A DNA stretch of 13,164 bases from Streptomyces sp. NRRL B-1140 (GCF_001280065.1 NZ_LGEA01000133.1:1-13164); one strand, 5' to 3'. Positions 1 through 6,572 are shown, numbered from the stretch's first letter. The notes: generated by a model from the letters alone, not told the origin. Numbers and translations are program-made.

Positions 1-1105
1 ACGAGCCCACTCCAACCAGCGCTTGGTGACAGCCGACTCGTTCTTCAGCCACCACTCGACATCCGCGTCGAAACCCTTGTCGTAGTACTTCGGAGCACCC
101 GCGGACGCATTGCGCTCCTCGTCCGTGAGCTTGGCGTAGGCCACCGGCGAGGACGGGTTCGACGGGAAGAACTTGACCAGGGCGGCCTGGCTCTCCGCAC
201 GCAGAGAGAAGTCCATCAACTTGTAAGCGGCGTCTATGTTGGCCGCACCCTTGGCGATGGCATAGCCCGAGAACTGACGCCGCATGCCGTTGAGCTGCCG
301 CTCCACCGGCACACCCTGCTTCTGCAGATCAGCCAGCCGGCCGTCCCACACGGTGGACATCGTGACCTCCTGGCGGCTGAGCAGCACACCAGGCAGCGGG
401 CCGCTGTCCCAGTACTTCTTGATGTCACCCCGCAGCCGGGTCAGCACCTTGAAGGCACGGTCCACATCCAGCGGGTACAGCTTGTCCATCGGGACGCCGT
501 CGGCGAGCAGGGCGAACTCCAGCTCCGGCAGATCACCGTCCGGACTGACCATCGAACGGCCTCCCTTGAACACCTTGGTGTCCCAGAAGTCCGCCCACGA
601 CTCCGGCTTCCGCCCCCCGAACGCATCCGTGCGGTACCCGATGCACTGGCCGTAGAAGGCCGCGCCGATGGCATGGTCGGTGATCTGAGCCTCGGGGATC
701 TTCGCCCTCTTCACGCTCTTGACCCGGTCGAGGTCCAGCTTCTCCAGAGCGTCCTGCTGGACGTACTTGTTGTGCGACATCATCGAGTTGTTGATCAGGT
801 CGCACGTCGCACTGCGGCCGGCCCTGCTTGATCTGCGCCAGCAGCGGGGCATCGTCCAGGTTCAGCACCTTCACCTGGATACCGGTCTCCTGCGTGAACG
901 GCGTATAGATCGCCTTCTGCAGCGCAGCACCGTACGAACCGCCGCTGTCACGGACGACCACCGTCTTACCGCCCTTACCGCCACTGCCGGCGACGGACCG
1001 GCTCGTACCGGTACCGCAGCCGGAGAGGGAGGGAAGAGCGGCGAGGGCGGCGAGGCCGCCTGCTCCGCGCAGGAGCGCTCTACGGCCGATCTGGGGATCA
1101 CTCAT
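1..1105 (-). pseudogene. PotD-like ABC transporter substrate-binding lipoprotein, frameshifted and cut by the window edge
   Basis: This encodes an extracytoplasmic solute-binding protein resembling the spermidine/putrescine (PotD-type) family, which delivers small amino compounds to an ABC permease. The ATG at 1105 follows AAGGAG at a 7-8 nt spacing. The N-terminus has a twin-arginine motif (GRRALLRG, residues 7-14) and a lipobox ending at Cys30 (LSGC), so export as a Tat lipoprotein is expected. The reading frame breaks near 801-806, after residue about 101 (KQGRPQCDV). The original frame then runs out of phase and stops at 533. The other frame (DLINNSMMSHNKY onward) stays open without a stop to base 1, about 266 residues of typical family sequence. 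Removing one base near 805, or adding two, restores one protein of at least 367 residues. This is either a true pseudogene or a sequencing error. Permease genes probably lie beyond the left edge. Confidence 0.78.
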
Positions 1106-1483
1106 GGCAATACTCCTTGAACAGGATGCATGGGACCAGCTGTGCGGGGGCTTTACCTCGCAGATGCGGGGGGACGGGGCGACCGACGCGGACGGAGGCA
1201 TGGCCCGCTTGCGTTGCGGGTCGCTTCCGCCTTGGGCGCGTGTCCGCCGTGGATCGGAGTTCCCGGTGACCTTGTGTCGGGCGATGCCGGCTGGAAGACC
1301 GGGTGAGTGGGGGGGGAGCCTGAACCATCGCAGGTGGTGACCAGAAGGGTGGCGGCGGTTTCGATCAGCGCCGAAGTAAGACGCTCGTTCGTCACGCGGC
1401 AAACAGCGCCGGCCGAGGCGGAAGGCGTGACGGAAGGCAGGTCGTTCAGCCCATGGCTGAGGTGCTGACGCCCTCAGAGATGG
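1106..1483. other. 378-bp gap between the SDR gene and the binding-protein gene
   Basis: I see no convincing gene here. A leftward frame from GTG at 1395 to 1153 (80 codons) has no recognisable family and no good ribosome binding site. Nested short hairpins lie just after the SDR stop (listed separately), and a small CCCGC/GCGGG stem sits near 1207-1223. The binding-protein ribosome site is at the left end. I found no clear -35/-10 pair and no copy of the 17-bp GntR-type operator, so whether the binding-protein gene belongs to the upstream operon is open. Confidence 0.5.
1446..1477 (-). terminator. Possible terminator or attenuator hairpins after the SDR gene
   Basis: Two overlapping, mutually exclusive stems lie just downstream of the SDR stop: TCAGCC-cat-GGCTGA (1446-1460) and CTGAGG...CCTCAG (1457 to about 1477). 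Neither is followed by a U tract, which is common in streptomycetes. The arrangement could end or weaken transcription before the binding-protein gene. The stems are short, so this is a weak call. Confidence 0.3.
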
Positions 1484-2218
1484 TCAGGAAGCGGTGTATC
1501 CGCCGTCGACAGTCAGGACCGATCCGGTCACGTACGACGACTCCGACGACGCGAAGAAGAGCACCGCGTCGGCGACCTCTTCAGGGGTGGCGAGGCGTTG
1601 GAGCGGGATCGTGCTCTCGCGCTCGCGGCGGTAGCCCTCGGGGTCGGGCCTGCGCTGGAACGCCGCTGCGATGACCGGGGTGGCGGTCAGGCCCGGAGCG
1701 ACGACGTTGACACGGATGTTGCGCGGAGCCCATTCGATCGCCGCGCCCTTGGCGAGCATGATGAGACCCCCCTTGGCGGCGGAATACAAGACCTGCCCGG
1801 ACATGCCGACCATGCCCAGCCGTGAACTGACGCAGACGAACGATCCCCCTGCCTCGGGCATCAGCGGCGCGAAGTGCTTCATCACCAGGAACGCGCTGAG
1901 CAGGTTACTCTCCAGTACGTTCTTCGCGTCGTCGTAGGCCATCTCGGTGAGTGGACTGGTCGCCTGCAGGCCGTGGTTGAGGACGACGACGTCAACGGTG
2001 CCGAAGGACTCGGCGGCCTGCTTGGCCAGTTGCTCGACGAACGCCTCGTCATTGAGGTCTCCGGGAACATACAGGTCGTCGGGCTCAGCGCTGTCGAGTC
2101 GCTCCCTGCGCCCGGTGAGCAGCAGTCGCGCGCCCTCGCGCCGGAAGTGGGAACTCACTGCCTCTCCGATGCCACTGCCGGCACCGGTCACCAGGGCCGT
2201 GACGTTGTCGAGTCTCAT
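1484..2218 (-). CDS. Short-chain dehydrogenase/reductase (SDR), classical type
   Basis: This is a soluble NAD(P)-dependent oxidoreductase of 244 residues, the usual length for classical SDRs. Visible motifs are the Rossmann glycine motif TGAGSGIG (residues 11-18), NHG (81-83, in place of the usual NAG), Asn105, the catalytic Ser131/132, and YSAAK with Tyr145 and Lys149. The C-terminal VTGSVLTVDGGYTAS is typical. Arginines right after beta-2 (TGRR, 36-39) favour NADP(H) over NAD(H); this is inference. I chose ATG at 2218 because AGGAG lies 8 nt upstream; a GTG at 2227 would sit on top of that site. The gene follows the D-serine dehydratase-like gene by 34 bp, so the two are almost certainly co-transcribed. 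A plausible role is interconversion of a hydroxyl and a carbonyl in the same pathway. The substrate is unknown. Confidence 0.93.
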   Translation of the reverse strand: MRLDNVTALVTGAGSGIGEAVSSHFRREGARLLLTGRRERLDSAEPDDLYVPGDLNDEAFVEQLAKQAAESFGTVDVVVLNHGLQATSPLTEMAYDDAKNVLESNLLSAFLVMKHFAPLMPEAGGSFVCVSSRLGMVGMSGQVLYSAAKGGLIMLAKGAAIEWAPRNIRVNVVAPGLTATPVIAAAFQRRPDPEGYRRERESTIPLQRLATPEEVADAVLFFASSESSYVTGSVLTVDGGYTAS

Positions 2219-2252
2219 GTAAGGCACTCCTGTACGGGGGAGGTACGTGGGT

Positions 2253-3359
2253 TCAGTTGAGGAATCCGCGGGCGTCGACCGGCCAGCGTTGCAGCGAGGT
2301 GCCGGTACTGTCGGTGACGATCAGTTCCTCGAAACCGAGGACGACGGGACACACGTGGTTGGGCACCACCGGTACGACGGTGCCGACGCTCGGGCGGAAG
2401 TCACCGTCCGGCAGCGGGAGGAACCCGTGGTACTCGTTGACCTTGGACAGGACCGCCTTCGTGCCGGCGATGCCGCCGTAGCCGATCTCGGGGCTTCCTT
2501 CCTTGCTGAGGGCCTTGTTGCCCACATCGATGATGACCTGGTCGGGGACCCAGTCGCTGACCACGGTGCCGGCAACGAACAGCGCGATCTGGTCCTCCGT
2601 GCAGGAGCCCAGCCGGGCATTGTTCAGATCGCCGAAGACGTACTCGCCGGGACGGATCTCGGTGATCACGCTGCTGGTGGAGAACTCGAGGGTGGGAGTG
2701 GAGCCGGCGCTGACCACCTCAGCGGTGACCCCGACGTCAAAGAGGCTGCGTACCGCAGTGGTGAGGGCGGTCTCCTGGTCCTGCGCGGCTCGTCGGCGAA
2801 CGTCCGGGCCGGCGCCGCCATGACCTGGATAGGTGAAGACGCCCACCGGCACCAGACCGCGCTTGCGGGCGGCGAGCGCGAGATCGCCCGCAGCCTCGGG
2901 CGGCGCCCCGGAACGACGGGCACCACAGTCGACCTCGATCACGACCTGCAGCCGCTCCGGTTCGTCTCCCATCGCGTCGGCGAGGGCCTCGATCGCCGCG
3001 ACGTTGTCGACACCGACTCGCAGCCGTGCGGACTCGGCGAGCCGCCGGATCCGGGCTCGCTTCGTTCCCGCGGCCCAGATCGGGTAGGCGAGGAAGATGT
3101 CGTCGAACCCGGCCGCGGCGAAGACCTCGGCCTCACCGACGTTTCCCGCGGTGATCCCGACCGCGCCGGCATCGATCTGGCGCCGCCCGATCTCCACACA
3201 TTTGTGCGTCTTGACGTGCGGCCTGACCTTGAGGTTGTGCTGGTCGGCGAAGCCTTGAACACGCTCGATGTTGCCCTGCATGACGTCGACCAGCACGATC
3301 GGCGCGGGGGTGTCGATCCGCTCGACAAGAGCGTCGAGTGCTCGTTGCAGCCTGCTCAC
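2253..3359 (-). CDS. PLP- and metal-dependent D-serine dehydratase / D-threonine aldolase family enzyme
   Basis: This is a fold-type III (alanine racemase-like) PLP enzyme of 368 residues. The family removes ammonia from D-serine or splits D-beta-hydroxy amino acids into glycine and an aldehyde. The PLP lysine is expected at Lys50 in RPHVKTHK. A divalent-metal pair is visible near the C-terminus as NHVCP (His335 and Cys337). A His-x-Cys pair is the arrangement described for zinc-dependent D-serine dehydratase, whereas classical D-threonine aldolase has His-x-Asp. EVDCGARRSG (142-151) and SAGSTPT (217-223) line the PLP site in this family. The GTG start at 3359 has AAGGAG 6 nt upstream. The gene lies between ridA and the SDR gene in one operon. 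RidA is the expected partner, because a D-serine dehydratase releases 2-aminoacrylate. Dehydratase and aldolase activity cannot be told apart with certainty. Confidence 0.9.
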   Translation of the reverse strand: MSRLQRALDALVERIDTPAPIVLVDVMQGNIERVQGFADQHNLKVRPHVKTHKCVEIGRRQIDAGAVGITAGNVGEAEVFAAAGFDDIFLAYPIWAAGTKRARIRRLAESARLRVGVDNVAAIEALADAMGDEPERLQVVIEVDCGARRSGAPPEAAGDLALAARKRGLVPVGVFTYPGHGGAGPDVRRRAAQDQETALTTAVRSLFDVGVTAEVVSAGSTPTLEFSTSSVITEIRPGEYVFGDLNNARLGSCTEDQIALFVAGTVVSDWVPDQVIIDVGNKALSKEGSPEIGYGGIAGTKAVLSKVNEYHGFLPLPDGDFRPSVGTVVPVVPNHVCPVVLGFEELIVTDSTGTSLQRWPVDARGFLN

Positions 3360-3481
3360 GCTGTTCTCCTTGTGGTTCTGTCTGATGACCGAGGGGCTGG
3401 GGGGCTGACTCCCCCTGGATGCCGAACGCCCTCGGCACACGAGGGACGCGCACACTTGCGCGCACCGCCGCCGGGGCCGCC
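3360..3481 (-). other. ridA-to-dehydratase spacer with tandem small hairpins
   Basis: The 122-bp spacer holds several short inverted repeats: GGGGG/CCCCC around 3399-3415, GCCGA/TCGGC (3421-3436) and CGCGCA-cact-TGCGCG (3447-3462). None has a U tract. They may tune mRNA stability or read-through inside the operon. No promoter is evident. Confidence 0.35.
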
Positions 3482-3967
3482 CTACACAGCGGTGCAGACC
3501 ATCTGGATCTCGACCGGACTGTTGAGCGGCAGGCCGGCGACACCGATCGCGGTGCGGGCGTGCCGTCCGTTCTCGCCCAGCACCTCGATGAGCAGTTCAC
3601 TGGCCGCGCTGGCGACGTTGGACTGCTCGCCGAAGTCCGGCGTACTGGCCACGAAGACCAGCATCTGCACGATCCGGACCCGGTCCAGATCTCCCACCGC
3701 CTGCACAGCGGCTGCAAGCGCGTTGAGCGCGGCATGGCGCGCGAGCTCCCGGGCCTCCTCCAGCTCCACGTCCCGGCCGACAACGCCCTGCCTCAGCAAC
3801 CATCCGTCCTGGTAGGGCAGTTGCCCCGAGATGTGGATGCCGGCTCCCAGGGCCCGGTGATGCACGTAGTACGGATTGTCACGCAGCTCGGGGAGGGTCA
3901 GGCCCAGGGCCTGGAGCCGATCGGAAGCCGAGCCGGTGTTCGCTGCCGAAGCCATGGACTGGCTCAT
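3482..3967 (-). CDS. RidA (YjgF/YER057c/UK114) family protein
   Basis: RidA proteins hydrolyse reactive enamine and imine intermediates such as 2-aminoacrylate, protecting PLP enzymes from damage. This 161-residue cytosolic protein has the family hallmarks: SGQLP (47-51), the carboxylate-binding arginine in ARTAIGV (Arg138), and LPLNSPVEIQ with Glu153. It is longer than E. coli RidA (about 128 aa) and fits the roughly 150-aa RidA subgroups. I chose ATG at 3967 because GAGGAGG lies 7 nt upstream. It is the first gene of the leftward operon. Its promoter overlaps one copy of the GntR-type operator, and it has an unusually long leader of about 150 nt. The neighbours (a D-serine dehydratase-type enzyme and two flavin amine oxidases in the same inferred regulon) all make imines or enamines, which fits a detoxifying or pathway role. 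Confidence 0.93.
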   Translation of the reverse strand: MSQSMASAANTGSASDRLQALGLTLPELRDNPYYVHHRALGAGIHISGQLPYQDGWLLRQGVVGRDVELEEARELARHAALNALAAAVQAVGDLDRVRIVQMLVFVASTPDFGEQSNVASAASELLIEVLGENGRHARTAIGVAGLPLNSPVEIQMVCTAV

Positions 3968-4046
3968 CGAGCCACCTCCTCGGAAGGAACAGGCACGTGC
4001 CCGCACCAGCGGCCACGAGAACCCGTTTCGAATGGATCTTGATCAT

Positions 4047-4074
4047 CTGCACTCGGCTCTCCTCACGAGTGCAG
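4047..4074 (-). promoter_or_regulatory. ridA leader hairpin with a Shine-Dalgarno-like loop
   Basis: A perfect 9-bp inverted repeat (CTGCACTCG / CGAGTGCAG) flanks a 10-nt loop, which in the leftward RNA reads TGAGGAGAGC. The loop therefore shows GAGGAG. A GTG starts 6 nt after that motif, inside the 3' arm, and opens a short frame that runs out of phase into ridA. It could be a leader peptide with a coupling or attenuation role, or just a stable 5' UTR stem. Confidence 0.45.
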
Positions 4075-4116
4075 CAGCGACATAACACCTTTTGATGGCT
4101 TAAAAACGCCACCGTA

Positions 4117-4133
4117 TTGTCGTTTGTCGACCA
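4117..4133 (+). promoter_or_regulatory. 17-bp GntR-type operator, site D (ridA operon)
   Basis: The sequence is TTGTCGTTTGTCGACCA, one of four copies of the YKGTCGWTTGTCGACYA element in the window. It differs at two positions from the perfect palindromic copy at 5668-5684. It overlaps the predicted -10 of the leftward ridA promoter, which fits repression. Confidence 0.75.
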
Positions 4134-4159
4134 TATGGCTGCCTGTCGAGCACTGTCAA
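4130..4159 (-). promoter_or_regulatory. Promoter of the ridA operon
   Basis: Read leftward, TTGACA (complement of 4154-4159) lies 18 bp from TATGGT (complement of 4130-4135). The -35 is a perfect consensus hexamer and the -10 matches TAnnnT. Operator site D covers the -10 and the start point. Confidence 0.6.
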
Positions 4160-4205
4160 TACGAACTTCAACTTCATGACCCGCCGGCCATGGCTACAAG
4201 CTGAG

Positions 4206-4245
4206 GCCCGGACGCCGTGTCAACGATCCGAGACGGCGTCCGGGC
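4206..4245 (-). terminator. Strong hairpin terminator after the DUF2180 gene
   Basis: A perfect 13-bp GC-rich inverted repeat (GCCCGGACGCCGT / ACGGCGTCCGGGC) flanks a 14-nt loop, about 78 bp downstream of the DUF2180 stop and before the ridA promoter. There is no U tract. Its position would insulate the ridA operon from read-through. Confidence 0.65.
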
Positions 4246-4322
4246 GGGTCGAGAAGAGGTGCTCGGACGGGCAGCGCGCGTTCGGGCACCGACGGTGCGG
4301 TGCGACAAGCGCACCATGGGGG

Positions 4323-4532
4323 TCAGTGAGCCGTCTCGGCCATATCGCAGGTGTGGCACACCACCCTGCGTGCCGGGACGCGGCCGTACGCGGCGCCCAT
4401 ACCGATCTGGCGGGTGACCTGAGCCTGACGTACGCGGGCGTGGTTCTCACAGGCGGCCAGGCCGCAACGTGAGCAGACACCGATTCCGGTGGTGTCGCCG
4501 CGCGCCTCCTGGAGGCAGTCGTAGCACCTCAT
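4323..4532 (-). CDS. DUF2180-family small Cys-rich (zinc-ribbon-like) protein
   Basis: This small protein of 69 residues has paired cysteines: CYDC (3-6), CSRC (20-23), Cys28 with His31, and CHTC (59-62). That is enough for two zinc sites, and the pattern matches the DUF2180 family of streptomycetes. Its biochemical function is unknown; zinc binding is inferred from the ligand pattern. I chose ATG at 4532 because CGGAG lies 6 nt upstream and the Cys-rich domain starts immediately. It has its own promoter-like sequence (4626-4654) and a strong hairpin downstream, so it is probably a single-gene transcript. It lies between the GntR gene and the ridA operon, but its promoter has no copy of the 17-bp operator, so its link to the pathway is unproven. 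Confidence 0.82.
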   Translation of the reverse strand: MRCYDCLQEARGDTTGIGVCSRCGLAACENHARVRQAQVTRQIGMGAAYGRVPARRVVCHTCDMAETAH

Positions 4533-4625
4533 GTTCAACTCCGATCTCAGCCGGGGGCCAGGTGTGGCGGCCGGCCAGAACGAACAAACCCACCTAGGCC
4601 ACGCACACCTACTCAAGGGGCTTGA

Positions 4626-4654
4626 AAACTATGGCTAAGTTTAGACATTGTCAA
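4626..4654 (-). promoter_or_regulatory. Promoter of the DUF2180 gene
   Basis: Read leftward, TTGACA (complement of 4649-4654) is 17 bp from TAGTTT (complement of 4626-4631), in an AT-richer stretch. The predicted leader is roughly 85-90 nt. Confidence 0.55.
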
Positions 4655-4735
4655 GACTGAGACTCGATCGCGGGCATGCTTCAGGGACCGCACCGGTCAA
4701 AGGTTGCGCAGACGGTTCTGATGTCGGCCGAGAGA

Positions 4736-4795
4736 CGTGAGGCGTCGTCAGGGCAGCGGCCGACGGCGGCAGAGGGCACCCCTCACCGCCTCACG
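4736..4795 (-). terminator. Possible terminator after gntR
   Basis: The 9-bp arms CGTGAGGCG (4736-4744) and CGCCTCACG (4787-4795) start directly after the gntR stop. The long intervening region contains further complementary GC tracts, so a branched hairpin is possible. The loop is long, so confidence is low. Confidence 0.3.
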
Positions 4796-4796
4796 C

Positions 4797-5477
4797 TCAC
4801 CGGGGCGTGCGCTCCCCGGGTTCCCCCGTCTGGGCTCCCAGCCCCATGGGGAAGTGGGCGGCCAACTCCTCACGGAACGCGTCGGTGTCGCCCTCCAGGG
4901 CAACCGCGGCCAAACGCTCGTGCTCGACGACCAATTGCTGCGGGTTGTCGCTGTAGGTGCGGTGATCGACACTGAGGTGGAGGCGCAGCTTGGTCTCCCA
5001 GCCGCCCCAGAGGCTCTGCAGGACGCCGTGCCCCGAAAGATCGTAGAAGAGCCCATGAAACCGGAGGTGCGCGTCGATGCTGGCCGGGATGTCGTCCTTC
5101 TCCATCGCACGGCGGAGGTCCTCGACGGTTTGCAGCAGCCGGTGCCGCTCTGAACCGCGCAGCGCTTCGGCCGAGAGCTCGGCGGCGTACGGCTCGACGC
5201 GCAGCCGGACGGAGTCGATCTCGGCGACCTCGCGAGCACTCACCTCTACGACGAACGCCCCGCGGTAGGGAATCTTGACGACGAGGCCTTCCTCCTCCAG
5301 CTTGGTCAGCGCCTCGCGCAGCGGTGACCTGCTGATGCCGAGGTCCGCGGCGATGTGCGCCTCGCGCAGTTGGCCACCGGGAGGCACGGTCCCGTCAAGG
5401 ATGGCTGCACGCAGCGTGCGGTAGACGCCGTCCGGCGTCGTCATCCGCTGCTCCTGCCATTCGAACTTGTGGTCCAC
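4797..5477 (-). CDS. GntR-family transcriptional regulator, FadR/FCD subfamily
   Basis: This is a ligand-responsive DNA-binding protein of 226 residues. The N-terminal winged helix-turn-helix runs from VYRTLRAAILDG through LGISRSPLREALTKLEEEGLV to YRGAFVVE (about residues 18-78). The rest is an all-helical FCD sensor domain with the family's likely metal and ligand residues: RFHGLFYDLSG, VVEHERL and a late AAHF histidine. I chose the GTG at 5477, which has GGAGG 7 nt upstream. An ATG at 5444 (AGGAG, 6 nt) would give 215 residues and keep the whole HTH, so the start is uncertain. A copy of the 17-bp operator overlaps the gene's own -10, and three more copies sit at the two flanking operons. 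It is thus the likely autorepressor and local pathway regulator. FCD regulators usually sense small carboxylates, possibly a pathway metabolite here. Confidence 0.92.
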   Translation of the reverse strand: MDHKFEWQEQRMTTPDGVYRTLRAAILDGTVPPGGQLREAHIAADLGISRSPLREALTKLEEEGLVVKIPYRGAFVVEVSAREVAEIDSVRLRVEPYAAELSAEALRGSERHRLLQTVEDLRRAMEKDDIPASIDAHLRFHGLFYDLSGHGVLQSLWGGWETKLRLHLSVDHRTYSDNPQQLVVEHERLAAVALEGDTDAFREELAAHFPMGLGAQTGEPGERTPR

Positions 5478-5509
5478 CCCGGGCCCTCCCTCGGCGCATG
5501 TCGACCACT

Positions 5510-5527
5510 TGGTCGTTTGTCGACTAT
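5510..5527 (-). promoter_or_regulatory. GntR-type operator, site C, overlapping the gntR -10
   Basis: TGGTCGTTTGTCGACTA (5510-5526) matches the perfect operator copy at all but two positions. Read leftward, the gntR -10 TATAGT (complement of 5522-5527) overlaps its end. No good -35 is visible. A further half-site (CGACCA, 5502-5507) forms a second, overlapping inverted pair with TGGTCG (5510-5515). Confidence 0.7.
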
Positions 5528-5623
5528 ACCTCTGGCGGTCGTAGCCACCTCTCAACTGGGCTGCCCGGCAGGGGGCTCTGTGAAGCCACGGCCCGCGCCC
5601 GGTACCGGCTCACGTCTGCGCTA

Positions 5624-5653
5624 TTGACACCCGGAATCCATTTGGTCGACAAT
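5624..5653 (+). promoter_or_regulatory. Promoter of the HAD/FAD-oxidoreductase operon
   Basis: TTGACA (5624-5629) is followed after 18 bp by GACAAT (5648-5653), a weak -10. The -10 lies inside operator site A, so a bound repressor would block RNA polymerase. The transcript leader before the HAD start would be about 60 nt. Confidence 0.5.
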
Positions 5654-5659
5654 CGACCG
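5643..5659 (+). promoter_or_regulatory. 17-bp GntR-type operator, site A
   Basis: TGGTCGACAATCGACCG is a 7-3-7 inverted repeat with one mismatch at the end. It overlaps the -10 region of the rightward operon. Its centre is 25 bp from site B. Confidence 0.78.
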
Positions 5660-5667
5660 CACGCAGA

Positions 5668-5684
5668 TGGTCGACAATCGACCA
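5668..5684 (+). promoter_or_regulatory. 17-bp GntR-type operator, site B (perfect palindrome)
   Basis: TGGTCGACAATCGACCA is a perfect 7-3-7 palindrome (TGGTCGA / TCGACCA), the best copy in the window. It lies just downstream of the promoter and 37 bp before the HAD start codon. Paired with site A it could allow cooperative binding of two dimers. Confidence 0.82.
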
Positions 5685-5720
5685 TAGTCAGACTGCTCCG
5701 CTTGAGCACCAGGAGGACCC

Positions 5721-6401
5721 ATGGGATTCGACGCCACGCCCAAGTTCGTGACGTTCGACATGAACGGAACGCTGATCAACTTCCGCATCAACGACACCAT
5801 GCGTGAGGTCCTGGGAGACCGGCTGCCGGCCGAGGTCGCCGAGGAATACCTGCGGATCTGCAAGGCGTACCGGATCGACGAGTGCACGGGCGCGTACCAG
5901 CCGTTCCACCAGGTCGTCGCGCGTTCCATGGAACGTGCCTCGCGCAAGGTCGGTCTCGAGTACCGCGCGGACGAGGCGCGGGCCGTGTACGAGCGCATCC
6001 CGACCTGGGGCCCGTACCCCGGTGTCACCGAGGCGCTGAACCGCCTGGCCGAGGCGGTCCCGCTGGTCATCATCACCAACAGCGACACCGCGCACGCCGT
6101 CCGCCTCGCGGAGAACCTCAAGGCCCCGTTCGAAGTCGTCATCAGCGCCGAGGAGATGGGCGTCTACAAGCCACGGCTGCGCGCGTTCGAGTACATGCTC
6201 GACAAGCTCGGCGTGACACCCGACGAACTCGTGCACGTCTCCGCGAGCCCGATGTACGACCATCGCTCCGCGGCCATCATGGGCATCGAGAACAAGGTGT
6301 ACGTCGACCGCGGCTGGGAGCACGACGAGCACTGGCTCGGCTACGAGCGGATCACCGACATCGCCGACCTTCCCGTCCTCTTCGGCCTCCCTCGCCCCTG
6401 A
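5721..6401 (+). CDS. HAD-superfamily hydrolase, haloacid dehalogenase (type II)-like
   Basis: This is a cytosolic hydrolase of 226 residues, close to the usual length of L-2-haloacid dehalogenases. Motif I is FDMNGTL with nucleophile Asp13 and Thr17. Motif II is ITNSD (Ser121), motif III Lys150 in VYKPRLRAF, and motif IV SASPMYDHRSA with Asp180. The residue two after the nucleophile is Asn15, not the acid/base Asp of HAD phosphatases. Dehalogenases have Tyr there, so a C-X hydrolase or an atypical activity is more likely than ordinary phosphatase action. AGGAGG lies 4 nt before the ATG, slightly close. It is the first gene of a rightward operon under two GntR-type operators, followed 171 bp later by two flavin oxidoreductases. 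The natural substrate is unknown, and dehalogenation should not be assumed. Confidence 0.9.
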   Translation: MGFDATPKFVTFDMNGTLINFRINDTMREVLGDRLPAEVAEEYLRICKAYRIDECTGAYQPFHQVVARSMERASRKVGLEYRADEARAVYERIPTWGPYPGVTEALNRLAEAVPLVIITNSDTAHAVRLAENLKAPFEVVISAEEMGVYKPRLRAFEYMLDKLGVTPDELVHVSASPMYDHRSAAIMGIENKVYVDRGWEHDEHWLGYERITDIADLPVLFGLPRP

Positions 6402-6489
6402 CGCTTTCACGGAGAAGCCGGCAGGACGTCGTCGGACGGAACGTGGAGCCGGAGACCGCGAAGGAGTCGTCCGAGTCCTCGTACCCCAC

Positions 6490-6523
6490 CGGTGCAGCCT
6501 CCCCGTCGACGGCGGCTGCACCG
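6490..6523 (+). terminator. Intra-operon hairpin between the HAD and FAD genes
   Basis: A perfect 10-bp stem (CGGTGCAGCC / GGCTGCACCG) has a 14-nt loop in the 171-bp spacer and ends 49 nt before the next start. There is no U tract. It may act as a partial terminator or as a stability element that sets different levels for the HAD and oxidoreductase genes. Confidence 0.45.
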
Positions 6524-6572
6524 CCCTCCCTCACCGGCCCGCACTGTTCCCAGACACAGAAGAAGGACACAC

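Noticed and set aside
1153..1395. 80-codon leftward frame in the gap before the binding-protein gene
   Set aside because: It has a GTG start without a ribosome site and a Pro/Arg-rich tail, with no recognisable family; kept only as a note on the gap.
2247..3815. 522-codon open frame on the plus strand
   Set aside because: It is antisense to the PLP enzyme and RidA genes, which have full motif sets and good ribosome sites; its translation is low-complexity and unrecognisable.
5721..6401. Phosphonoacetaldehyde hydrolase (PhnX), linking the locus to aminoethylphosphonate use
   Set aside because: The protein is shorter than PhnX and motif I is DMNGT instead of the PhnX-type DxAGT; its motifs fit the haloacid dehalogenase type better.
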